Shown here: one piece after another, positions 1-6,739 of the stretch | Position numbering within the stretch: the first letter of the stretch is position 1 | Layout of the letters: each line of letters opens with the position of its first letter | DNA from: an uncultured Clostridia bacterium | GTDB lineage: Bacteria > Bacillota > Clostridia > TANB77 > CAG-465 | Direction of reading: 5' to 3' | Length of the DNA: 8,371 nt | Assembly: GCA_947628575.1 (NCBI GenBank) | Contig: CANRAK010000054.1 | Span: 1 to 8,371, forward strand | Program-made: the position numbers and the translations under genes | The notes under the pieces: generated by a model | Databases searched by the model: none | The model's input: only the letters and a program-made list of their open reading frames with translations | Told to the model about the DNA's origin: nothing

Positions 1-146
1 GCTGCATATAATGATGCTACAATACTTCCACTACTTGTACCAGATATACAAGTTATTTTAAAATTTTCTTCTTCTAGTGCTTTTAAAACACCAATATGAG
101 CTGCACCCTTAGCACCACCACCACTTAAAGCTAGAGCAATCTGCAT
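1..146 (-). CDS. Patatin-like phospholipase family protein, 5' end only (runs off the left edge)
   Basis: Only the first 48 codons are in the window. They read as the start of a bacterial patatin-like (RssA/YlbK-type) serine lipid acyl hydrolase. The oxyanion-hole loop SGGGAKGAAHIGVLKAL is at residues 8-24, and the nucleophile elbow GTSSG is at residues 36-40, with Ser38 as the expected catalytic serine. The Asp of the Ser-Asp dyad would lie outside the window. Family members hydrolyse acyl esters of lipids, but the substrate of this type is generally unknown. There is no signal peptide, since the protein begins directly with the first beta strand, so a cytoplasmic or membrane-peripheral enzyme is expected. 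The ATG is set by a strong AGGAGGTG ribosome binding site at 156-163, nine bases upstream. The gene follows ruvC by 58 nt and may be read from the same transcript, or separately controlled by the hairpin described at 150-183. Confidence 0.88.
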   Translation of the reverse strand, partial: MQIALALSGGGAKGAAHIGVLKALEEENFKITCISGTSSGSIVASLYA

Positions 147-149
147 AAA

Positions 150-183
150 AAAATACACCTCCTATTACTAGTTAGTGTATTTT
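150..183 (-). promoter_or_regulatory. Leader hairpin holding the ribosome binding site of the patatin-like gene
   Basis: Bases 150-158 and 175-183 are perfect 9-bp inverted repeats (AAAATACAC and GTGTATTTT) around a 16-base loop. In the minus-strand transcript the loop holds the AGGAG core, and the 3' arm takes up the last bases of the ribosome binding site. The 3' arm ends in a U run that reaches the start codon. It could be a translation-control hairpin, a weak terminator for ruvC, or chance: only two of the nine pairs are G-C. Confidence 0.35.
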
Positions 184-204
184 ATGTTATTTTGTATATT
201 TTTG

Positions 205-837
205 TTACTTTTTTGCATTATTCTTCTCTTTTTCTAATGCTTTTTTTATCATAAGGTCTCTTTTTTTCTTCATATCTTTATCTTTTTTTGCTTCTTCTTC
301 ATATACTTCTTGTAACTTAGTTTTTGTACCCTTTTTACTTTTATCTGTTCCTGTAAATTCAGTATAACGATTATACTGTGTATGACATATTGCTAGTGCT
401 AGTGCATCAGCAGTATCATCTAATTTGGGCATATTTTCCATTTTAAGCAACTTTTTTATCATTTCCATAACTTGGTGCTTACTTGCTCTACCATAACCTG
501 CAATAGCTTGTTTTGCTTGAATAGGTGTATATTCGTATATATCTATATTATGCTTAGATAATATGTTTAGTATAACACCTCTTGCTTGTGCTACTTTTAT
601 TGCAGTTGTTATATTAGTATTAAAGTATAGATCTTCTATAGAAGCTGCATCTATATCTGGATATTTTAAAATTATAGACTCTAGGTCTTGCTCTATCTTA
701 TTTAATCTTTTTGGAAAATAGCTATTTTCTGGAGTAGTTATACATCCATACTCTACTACTTTATACTTATTATTACTAAAATCTATTATTCCATATCCTA
801 CTCTACCAAATCCTGGGTCAATTCCTAGTATTATCAT
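205..837 (-). CDS. ruvC: Crossover junction endodeoxyribonuclease RuvC, with an extended lysine-rich tail
   Basis: RuvC is the homodimeric, magnesium-dependent nuclease that cuts Holliday junctions symmetrically during recombination and repair, normally with the RuvAB branch-migration motor. The RNase H-like fold is clear. The N-terminal GIDPGFGRVGYGI gives Asp7, IEDLYF gives Glu68, and LDDTADALALAICH gives Asp141 and Asp144, so all four acidic metal ligands are present. The core ends near residue 157. The remaining ~50 residues are a charged Lys/Glu-rich tail, which makes the protein 210 residues against the usual 160-175. The ATG follows AGGAGA (843-848) by 5 nt, and the stop is TAA. It lies 21 nt after the membrane protein gene, as the last close-packed gene of the run. 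ruvA and ruvB are not adjacent on either side, although clostridia commonly have them next to ruvC. The assignment is firm; the role of the tail is unknown. Confidence 0.97.
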   Translation of the reverse strand: MIILGIDPGFGRVGYGIIDFSNNKYKVVEYGCITTPENSYFPKRLNKIEQDLESIILKYPDIDAASIEDLYFNTNITTAIKVAQARGVILNILSKHNIDIYEYTPIQAKQAIAGYGRASKHQVMEMIKKLLKMENMPKLDDTADALALAICHTQYNRYTEFTGTDKSKKGTKTKLQEVYEEEAKKDKDMKKKRDLMIKKALEKEKNNAKK

Positions 838-858
838 ATTAATCTCCTATTTATTTTT

Positions 859-1470
859 CTAGCTAACAGGTGTAACAACTCCAGTAGTCATTATACTTAT
901 AGCTGTATACCATATAAGTGATATAACTATTCGTATAACATATCCATTATAATAATCTAGAAGTACTTTTCTATCTTTATCTGTTAATTTTTTACTATTA
1001 TTAATGTATACAATAAATATAATGTATAAAATTAAAGATGTCAAAATAGTAATTTGGATAGCTGTACGTTCAATAGCACTATACTTTAATACATACCTAT
1101 AATCACTTGAAAGCATAATCTCTAATGGCTCTACTTCATTTTCAATAGCATTTTCTTTTAAATCATGCTTTATACGTATTTCATCTATATCGTATAACAC
1201 TATTAATGAAACAGATGTAAGATAAAGAACTATAATTACTGCAAGAAATATATTCTTTACTATTTTTACTTTACTATTTGCAATATTAAAAGCTTCATTT
1301 ACTGTGTTATTCTTTCTTTTAAATCCAAATAAAGTAATGATTAATAGTATTAATGGTAATGATATTGCTGGTATAATTGCAAATGCAGTATTAAAATTTG
1401 TAAATATTGCTGGTAAGTATACAATTAAACTAAAAATTGTAACTATCCAAAATATAACATTATTTTTCAT
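859..1470 (-). CDS. Hypothetical integral membrane protein, five predicted transmembrane helices
   Basis: I do not recognise this 203-residue protein. Five hydrophobic segments are visible at about residues 5-23, 29-50, 73-93, 137-156 and 177-199. A charged loop of about 40 residues (95-135, with several acidic residues) lies between helices 3 and 4. Basic residues follow helix 2 (FKRK, 50-53) and helix 4 (NNSKK, 157-161). There is no obvious transporter, enzyme or signalling motif. The start was moved: a longer frame opens at 1482, but GGAGG at 1476-1480 lies inside it and sits 5 nt before the ATG at 1470, so the four extra residues are probably not translated. The gene begins 16 nt after the debranching-like gene and ends in TAG, 21 nt before ruvC, so it belongs to the same transcript. 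Its function may relate to the upstream pair, but that is guilt by association only. Confidence 0.8.
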   Translation of the reverse strand: MKNNVIFWIVTIFSLIVYLPAIFTNFNTAFAIIPAISLPLILLIITLFGFKRKNNTVNEAFNIANSKVKIVKNIFLAVIIVLYLTSVSLIVLYDIDEIRIKHDLKENAIENEVEPLEIMLSSDYRYVLKYSAIERTAIQITILTSLILYIIFIVYINNSKKLTDKDRKVLLDYYNGYVIRIVISLIWYTAISIMTTGVVTPVS

Positions 1471-1475
1471 ATAAA

Positions 1476-1480
1476 CCTCC
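1476..1480 (-). promoter_or_regulatory. Ribosome binding site that decides the start of the membrane protein gene
   Basis: GGAGG with a 5-nt spacer before the ATG at 1470. It overlaps codons 1-3 of the alternative upstream ATG at 1482, which has no Shine-Dalgarno sequence of its own; the bases just ahead of that ATG are a run of A. Confidence 0.8.
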
Positions 1481-1486
1481 ATTTTT

Positions 1487-3304
1487 TTACATAAACATAT
1501 TATATAATCTTATCATTTCTGCATTTGTTAGTGCGTCATATGCCATATCATCTATTGCTATTCCTTTTTCATTATATATTTTTCTTATTCCACCGTTTAC
1601 ATGCTTTCCTACATCTTGTAGCAGTTCTTTAACTAAATTATATGATATTTTTTGTGCAGCTCTTGTAACACCAGTAAGTCTTAAATTTGCTTTTATAAAA
1701 TGTGACATATATTTAGGATAAATCATTCCATTATATTCAGGTGAATACTTAGATACCTCACGTAAACCATAAGGTGTATAAAGTTCTTTAAATACACTGT
1801 CAAGTATCTTATTTGGTATATCATCTTTAACACATGGAAATGATAAGCTTAAAGTATATAGCATTTCAACATTGGCATAGCTATTTTCTTCTTCTAAATA
1901 TCTTTTCATTATATTTTTATCTTTAATCCAAAATTCATTTTCAATAAGCTTTGTAAAATAATCTTCTTGTATTTCTATTTGCTTATCTTTATCCCCTATC
2001 CATGTTAGTATATTAAGATATATTTTAATTGCATTTACCATTAAAGCTGTCATCTCTATAGATTTAAAGCAATTAACTCTATTTTCCGGCTCAATTAAAT
2101 TATATATAATCTCTTTTATTGAGTCCATATATAGCTCTATTCTACCTTCTTTTTGCAGTATTCTATTAACAGCTTCGATATACCATAATCTTAGTATGTT
2201 ATATTTTTCTTTTAAAGTATCTGTAAGCTCTATTTTTTCAAGTTCTTTAATTATACTATACACATTAAGAACAACATTTTTAGCCTCTTTAATCTTCTTA
2301 AAAAATATGAATTGTCCTTCTACAGATTTTGTTATATCTATTAGCTCACATATATCCTTTTCAAGCTCCGCTGAGCTTAATGTATGTATATCTTTAAGAT
2401 ATTGCTCATTATACTCTTTTCTCATTGGTAAATATGCTACAAGTGTATCTTTCATATCTGTGTTTATAATACCTTTAGCCAAATCTATTAGCTCAAAGAA
2501 ATTTTCATCTACATCAAAAACTGCATTCTTATTTCTAGTTTCTATATTATTAAATACAGATAGTTCATTTATTTCTTCTATATTAAAGTCTTTATATGAT
2601 ACATATACATATAGCTTTGTTTCACTAAGTCCTTTTAGCTTAGTACTAAACTCACCGCAGATAATTAAATCTTCATAGTATATCTTTTTCTTTGCATCTT
2701 TATCTATAAGCTCATGTTTTACATCATGAAGTACTCTATTATCTGGTTTCCAGTTCATTTTATCTGATTTTAATACTAGATTTTCTTGATTAAGTACACT
2801 TAAAGCTATAAATGTTCCATCTTGTGTATCTCTTTGATTAAACTTTAGCATACTATTATTTTTCATATTATGAAAATCTCTATATGTTATTAAAGGCACT
2901 AACTTAAACTCTACATTGCTTGTATAACTATTTTTTATATTATATTCTATACATAGTACACCTTTACCTTCTTCAAAAGCATATCTTTTTGAATAGCTAA
3001 GTTGTCCAAAATTATATTCAAAATAGTTCTTTTCAAGGTCAATTTGAGTAATATATTCTTTAGAGTTTAGCTCTTTACCTTTTGTATCAATTTCAACAAC
3101 TTTAAATTCTTCATCATTTACCGAAAATGTCTCAACTATGTTTTCAAGTAATACTTTACCAGATTTTATATACATACCATGATATGGCTTTTTAGTATAT
3201 AGCGAACCTGCTGTACAAAAACATATTTTTGAGTTATCTGATAATGAATATTCTATTTGTCTTGCTTGCTCATAATTATTTATTTCTCTTTTGTACTTAA
3301 ACAT
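1487..3304 (-). CDS. Divergent glycogen-debranching-enzyme (amylo-alpha-1,6-glucosidase) homologue, probably catalytically degenerate
   Basis: This 605-residue protein keeps the order of landmarks of bacterial/archaeal debranching enzymes. Residues 40-46 (PYHGMYI) match the N-domain RYHGLLV motif, and 135-147 (LVPLITYRDFHNM) match its LRPLLAYRDYHSL motif. Residues 373-378 (LWYIEA), 415-425 (SIEMTALMVNA), 510-518 (TPYGLREVS) and 593-601 (TNAEMIRLY) match the toroidal C-domain signatures LWFIxA, VEINALWYNA, TPFGLR and QAWSxAExLR. Family enzymes remove alpha-1,6 branches from glycogen. Here the conserved WFxDWGRDTM segment is missing (residues 288-310 show nothing like it), the Asp expected before LWF is replaced in my alignment, and the TWMDAK segment before 415 is contracted. 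Activity is therefore doubtful and a sugar-polymer-binding role is possible. The start follows AAGGAG (3315-3320), which lies in the last codons of yvcK, with only 7 nt between the genes. No signal peptide or membrane helix is seen. The homology is by eye; the comparison consensus is from memory. Confidence 0.68.
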   Translation of the reverse strand: MFKYKREINNYEQARQIEYSLSDNSKICFCTAGSLYTKKPYHGMYIKSGKVLLENIVETFSVNDEEFKVVEIDTKGKELNSKEYITQIDLEKNYFEYNFGQLSYSKRYAFEEGKGVLCIEYNIKNSYTSNVEFKLVPLITYRDFHNMKNNSMLKFNQRDTQDGTFIALSVLNQENLVLKSDKMNWKPDNRVLHDVKHELIDKDAKKKIYYEDLIICGEFSTKLKGLSETKLYVYVSYKDFNIEEINELSVFNNIETRNKNAVFDVDENFFELIDLAKGIINTDMKDTLVAYLPMRKEYNEQYLKDIHTLSSAELEKDICELIDITKSVEGQFIFFKKIKEAKNVVLNVYSIIKELEKIELTDTLKEKYNILRLWYIEAVNRILQKEGRIELYMDSIKEIIYNLIEPENRVNCFKSIEMTALMVNAIKIYLNILTWIGDKDKQIEIQEDYFTKLIENEFWIKDKNIMKRYLEEENSYANVEMLYTLSLSFPCVKDDIPNKILDSVFKELYTPYGLREVSKYSPEYNGMIYPKYMSHFIKANLRLTGVTRAAQKISYNLVKELLQDVGKHVNGGIRKIYNEKGIAIDDMAYDALTNAEMIRLYNMFM

Positions 3305-3311
3305 TAACTTC

Positions 3312-4778
3312 TTACTCCTTTGAGATTGTATCTTTTAGTTTATTAATAGTAGCCTGTGCTTTCTCACTAGTTTTTATATCTTTTGCACTTTTCACATTTG
3401 TAAGTTTAGCTATCTTTTTTTGACTTTTCTTCCTTTTTATTTCTTGTAATTTAGACTTAACTATATTTTTATGATTTAATCTTCTTTCCTTTTTCATATG
3501 TTTCTTTTTCATAGAAACAATATTTAAATCTCCTATAGATTTTGTCTTAGATAAAGTCATAATAATTTCAGCTAGTCTTGAAGCATCATGAATTAAAGCA
3601 TTCTTTGCAGTTAATACAAAATCTTCTTGAATTACACAAATTGCTCTATTTTGGATGTTTTCTAAGTCTATCTTAACAGCTGTTGAGTCTTCTTGGTTAA
3701 AATCTTTTATCATTTCAGGTGTTATTTCACCATTATTTACAATTGCATAATCTAAAACATGTTTTCCTAAATATCTTTCGATTTCATTTACATATCTTGC
3801 AAGTGTATATCCCTCTGTTTGACCTGGTTGATTCATTATATTTGCAACGTATACTTTTTTAGCTTTAGATTTTACTATTGCTTTAGAAACTTCTTCAAAT
3901 AACAAATTAGATACAATAGAAGTATATAGTGAACCTGGTCCTAAAACAATTATATTTGCTCTTTTAATTGCATCAATAACTTCTGGAACAACTTTTAAGC
4001 TACCATCTTTTAAGAATATTTGCTTAATAGCTGTTCTTGTTTCCATTACTCTTTCACTTATATTTTCTTTTCCTACAACAACTTCCCCATTTTCAAGACC
4101 TGCACAAAGTACTATTTCATCTGTTGTTACAGGATATATATCTCCTTGTACTTTAAATATATCTGATAACTTGTCTATTGCCTTAGGAAAGCTTCCTGTA
4201 ATATTTGTTAATGCATTTATTATTGAGTTACCTATAGATACACCATCTTCTTGATAAGTAAGTAGCTTAGAAAAATCTGACTCATAAGTAGAAAGTGCAG
4301 ATATACATTTTCTAATATCTCCTGGTGTAATTCTTTCTTCTTTACTCATAGCAGAAGTTAATGTATAATCATCTTTAGATACATTAACAACAGCTGTTAT
4401 ATTTGATGTATAGTCTTTTAATCCTTTAAGTAAATTTGGTAGTCCTGAACCACCACCAATTACAACAACTTTTGGTCCTTTCTTAAGTCTAGGATCTCCA
4501 TATAGTAGTTGTTTAATACGTAAATTTTTATTTCTTCTAGAAATATTTTTTAATGATACTAGCAATATATTTCTTTGTGCTAGTATAAATGAAAATACTA
4601 TTCCAAATATAGATAGTGTAATAAGTAAAACATATGCTATTAGCATTGTTGGTGTTAAATCACTAGTTTTTCCAAGTGATATACCACAAAATATTAATAA
4701 CAATACTGAAATTATAAGTGTAAAAATATATCTTTTTACTCTAGCTCCTGGTTTAAACCATTCAAAGATTTCTCTCAT
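3312..4778 (-). CDS. yvcK: YvcK/CofD-like protein (gluconeogenesis-factor family), membrane-anchored divergent form
   Basis: YvcK proteins bind UDP-GlcNAc-type nucleotide sugars and are needed for growth on gluconeogenic carbon sources and for normal cell-wall synthesis in Bacillus. Family signatures here are the dinucleotide loop VVVIGGGSGLPNLLKGLK (104-121), TPGDIRKCISAL (151-162), TNITG (191-195), GPGSLYTSIVSNLL (280-293) and NIMNQPGQTEGYT (313-325). Three features are odd. First, the usual DDGGSSG ligand loop reads DDYTLTS (136-142). Second, residues 17-36 and 44-67 are two added N-terminal membrane helices. Third, residues 423-488 are a lysine-rich tail. The length is 488 against about 320 for the Bacillus protein. 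The start follows AGGGGG (4787-4792) inside the end of murB, leaving one base between the two genes, so translation is probably coupled. rapZ and whiA, the usual clostridial neighbours, are absent. Family membership is firm; ligand binding is uncertain. Confidence 0.9.
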   Translation of the reverse strand: MREIFEWFKPGARVKRYIFTLIISVLLLIFCGISLGKTSDLTPTMLIAYVLLITLSIFGIVFSFILAQRNILLVSLKNISRRNKNLRIKQLLYGDPRLKKGPKVVVIGGGSGLPNLLKGLKDYTSNITAVVNVSKDDYTLTSAMSKEERITPGDIRKCISALSTYESDFSKLLTYQEDGVSIGNSIINALTNITGSFPKAIDKLSDIFKVQGDIYPVTTDEIVLCAGLENGEVVVGKENISERVMETRTAIKQIFLKDGSLKVVPEVIDAIKRANIIVLGPGSLYTSIVSNLLFEEVSKAIVKSKAKKVYVANIMNQPGQTEGYTLARYVNEIERYLGKHVLDYAIVNNGEITPEMIKDFNQEDSTAVKIDLENIQNRAICVIQEDFVLTAKNALIHDASRLAEIIMTLSKTKSIGDLNIVSMKKKHMKKERRLNHKNIVKSKLQEIKRKKSQKKIAKLTNVKSAKDIKTSEKAQATINKLKDTISKE

Positions 4779-4779
4779 T

Positions 4780-5691
4780 TTAATTTCCCCCTAATATAAC
4801 AACCTCTTCTTCTAGTAATACATTAAATTTTTCTTTTACTGTATTTTTAACATATTCTATTAGCTCTAACACATCTTTACATGTTGCATTTCCAGTGTTT
4901 ATTATAAACCCTGAATGCTTAGTAGATACCTGTGCTCCACCTATTGTATATCCTTTAAGTCCACAATCATCTACTAATTTTCCAACAAAATATCCACCAT
5001 CTGGTCTTTTAAATACACTTCCAAAATTTGGATACTCTAATGGTTGTTTTTCCTTTCTTGAGTTCATATATTCTTCCATTTTACTAGAAATTTCTTCACA
5101 ATTTCCTTTTTCTAGCTTATATATTGCATATACTATTATATATTCTGGATGCTCTACAAACATACTGTGTCTATATGAAAACTCTGCCTCTTTACATGAT
5201 ATTTCAATAAGTTCACCTTTTTCATTTAAATATCCGACCTTATCTACTACATTTACCATTTCAGAGCCATATGCTCCAGCATTCATTCGTATAGCTCCAC
5301 CTATGCTTCCAGGTATACCAGATGCAAATTCTAATCCAGCTAATCCATTATTTTTTGCATATTGTGCAAGCTTTGGTAATGAATAGCCAGCATATACTTT
5401 TATATATTCTCCATTTTTTTCTATATCTGCAAATTCATTTGTAATTTTAATTACTAATCCATCTATTCCTTTATCTTTTACAAGTAAATTACTTCCATTT
5501 CCTATTATATAGTACTTTAGATTATTTTCTTTTGCATATTTTACTATACTATTTATTTCTTCAATGCTAGAGGGTTCAACTAAACAAGAGCATTCTCCTC
5601 CAACTTTCATAGTAGTATGATATTTCATAGGCTCATTATATCTAATTCTATCACTAGATATAATATCTTCTAACCCTTTATATTTATTCAT
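4780..5691 (-). CDS. murB: UDP-N-acetylenolpyruvoylglucosamine reductase MurB
   Basis: MurB is the cytoplasmic FAD enzyme that uses NADPH to reduce UDP-GlcNAc-enolpyruvate to UDP-MurNAc, the second committed step of peptidoglycan precursor synthesis. The 303 residues are full length. The FAD domain shows MKYHTTMKVGG (22-32), IIGNGSNLLV (62-71) and GIPGSIGGAIRMNAGAYG (125-142). Residues FSYRHS (171-176) carry the substrate-site Arg174. GSVFKRP (224-230) carries the proton-donor Ser225, and the C-terminal LEEEV places the catalytic Glu at 296. The Tyr-loop insertion of the Escherichia type appears absent, as expected for a Firmicute enzyme. The ATG follows AGGAGGT (5696-5702), whose first base overlaps the ftsY stop codon; the gap to ftsY is 10 nt. 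Pairing with yvcK keeps part of the common clostridial murB-rapZ-yvcK-whiA arrangement. Confidence 0.97.
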   Translation of the reverse strand: MNKYKGLEDIISSDRIRYNEPMKYHTTMKVGGECSCLVEPSSIEEINSIVKYAKENNLKYYIIGNGSNLLVKDKGIDGLVIKITNEFADIEKNGEYIKVYAGYSLPKLAQYAKNNGLAGLEFASGIPGSIGGAIRMNAGAYGSEMVNVVDKVGYLNEKGELIEISCKEAEFSYRHSMFVEHPEYIIVYAIYKLEKGNCEEISSKMEEYMNSRKEKQPLEYPNFGSVFKRPDGGYFVGKLVDDCGLKGYTIGGAQVSTKHSGFIINTGNATCKDVLELIEYVKNTVKEKFNVLLEEEVVILGGN

Positions 5692-5701
5692 ACTTACCTC
5701 C

Positions 5702-6613
5702 TTAAACTATAGCTTCAACAAAAGACTTTGCATCAAATTTTTCTATGTCTTCTATCTGCTCACCAACACCTATATACTTTACAGGTATCTTAAGCTCATC
5801 TACTATACTAAATACTACTCCACCTTTTGATGTAGAATCTAGCTTAGTTAAAAATATACCATTTACTTTAGTTTTCTCTAAAAAGCTTTTTGCCTGTATT
5901 GCTCCATTTTGTCCTGTTGTTGCATCAAGAACCATTATAGTTTCTTTATATATGCTATCTGATATATTTTTATCTATTATTTTTTTCATTTTTTCAAGTT
6001 CATCCATTAAGTTCTTTTTATTATGAAGTCTACCTGCTGTATCACAAATTAAAACATCATAATTCTCTTCATTAAATTTTTTAGTTGCATCATATATTAC
6101 AGATGCTGGGTCTTGCATTTCTTTTCCTGTACAAATATCTACATTGTTTCTATTTGCCCATATTTCAAGTTGCTCTATTGCACCTGCTCTAAATGTATCT
6201 GCTGCAGCAAGTAAAACTCTTTTACCGTTATCTTTGTATAACTTAGTAAGCTTACCTATTGATGTTGTCTTTCCTACACCATTTACCCCTACTACTAATA
6301 TTACTTGCTTTTCGTTTAAATTAATACTATCTACTACATTTATTTCTTCAGATACTAAAATATCTGTCATTTCTTTTTTTAGTAGTTCTCTAATTGCATT
6401 CTCACTTTTATCTACTTGCTTTTTTAAATCTAATCTTAATTTATCACAAATTTTTGTACTTGTTTCATATCCTACATCGGATAATATTAAAGTTTCTTCT
6501 ATTTCATCTATTATTTCTTCTATATCTTTCTTATCTGCAAAAATATTACTCATTTTTACATCTAAGGCATCTTTTGTCTTTTTTAAGTTTTCCTTTAATT
6601 TGCTAAAAAACAT
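5702..6613 (-). CDS. ftsY: Signal recognition particle receptor FtsY
   Basis: FtsY is the membrane-associated SRP GTPase that docks Ffh-ribosome-nascent-chain complexes at the Sec translocon. The NG domain is complete in 303 residues. The N-domain helices span about 1-90. The P-loop GVNGVGKTT is at 109-117, DTFRAGAIEQL at 139-149, DTAGR at 191-195, the guanine-specificity TKLD at 256-259, and the closing GVGE at 282-285 with FD at 293-294. The acidic A domain is missing, as is common in Gram-positives; the short amphipathic start MFFSKLKENLKKTK is the probable membrane-targeting helix. The ATG follows GGAGG (6620-6624) by 6 nt. It is the first gene after the thrS terminator and has its own promoter at 6643-6670, so it heads the run. 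It is not beside smc, ylxM or ffh, its usual Firmicute neighbours. Confidence 0.98.
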   Translation of the reverse strand: MFFSKLKENLKKTKDALDVKMSNIFADKKDIEEIIDEIEETLILSDVGYETSTKICDKLRLDLKKQVDKSENAIRELLKKEMTDILVSEEINVVDSINLNEKQVILVVGVNGVGKTTSIGKLTKLYKDNGKRVLLAAADTFRAGAIEQLEIWANRNNVDICTGKEMQDPASVIYDATKKFNEENYDVLICDTAGRLHNKKNLMDELEKMKKIIDKNISDSIYKETIMVLDATTGQNGAIQAKSFLEKTKVNGIFLTKLDSTSKGGVVFSIVDELKIPVKYIGVGEQIEDIEKFDAKSFVEAIV

Positions 6614-6642
6614 AATCTTCCTCCAATATTTAACTCTATTTA

Positions 6643-6670
6643 ATTATATCATATAATGATTATATTTCAA
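6643..6670 (-). promoter_or_regulatory. Predicted sigma-A promoter of the ftsY-murB-yvcK run
   Basis: On the minus strand, TTGAAA (6665-6670, -35) is followed after 16 bases by a perfect TATAAT (6643-6648, -10). The TGA just before the -10 box (6649-6651) gives the extended -10 form TGnTATAAT. Transcription would begin near 6636, leaving a leader of about 20 nt with the ftsY ribosome binding site. It lies just after the thrS terminator, which fits an independent transcription unit. Confidence 0.72.
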
Positions 6671-6691
6671 CATTATTATCTCGTAATGAGC

Positions 6692-6724
6692 AGAAAAAAG
6701 AAGAAAATCTTAACTAGATTTTCT
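6692..6724 (-). terminator. Rho-independent terminator of thrS
   Basis: Bases 6702-6710 and 6716-6724 form a perfect 9-bp inverted repeat (AGAAAATCT and AGATTTTCT) around a 5-nt loop. In the minus-strand direction it begins 15 nt after the thrS stop codon and is followed by a U-rich tract (TCTTTTTTCT, 6701 down to 6692). The stem is weak in G-C, which is usual for an AT-rich genome. Confidence 0.75.
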
Positions 6725-6739
6725 CCTTTTAATTTCATA

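Noticed and set aside
147..204. A separate promoter for the patatin-like gene in the gap after ruvC
   Set aside because: The gap is AT-rich and holds TA-rich hexamers, but I could not pair a convincing -35 box with a -10 box at proper spacing.
2196..2678. Plus-strand open frame of 160 codons
   Set aside because: It lies entirely inside the debranching-like gene on the other strand, is rich in Ser/Phe/Ile as expected for the antisense of Lys/Glu-rich coding DNA, and has no recognisable motif.
4895..5386. Plus-strand open frame of 163 codons
   Set aside because: It is antisense to the conserved core of murB and has no domain of its own.
5745..6026. Plus-strand open frame of 93 codons
   Set aside because: Antisense shadow of the conserved ftsY G domain.
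6144..6656. Plus-strand open frame of 170 codons crossing the ftsY start, with a nested 70-codon frame
   Set aside because: Its content is the antisense of the ftsY N domain and P-loop region, hydrophobic by composition only, and its end overlaps the ftsY promoter.
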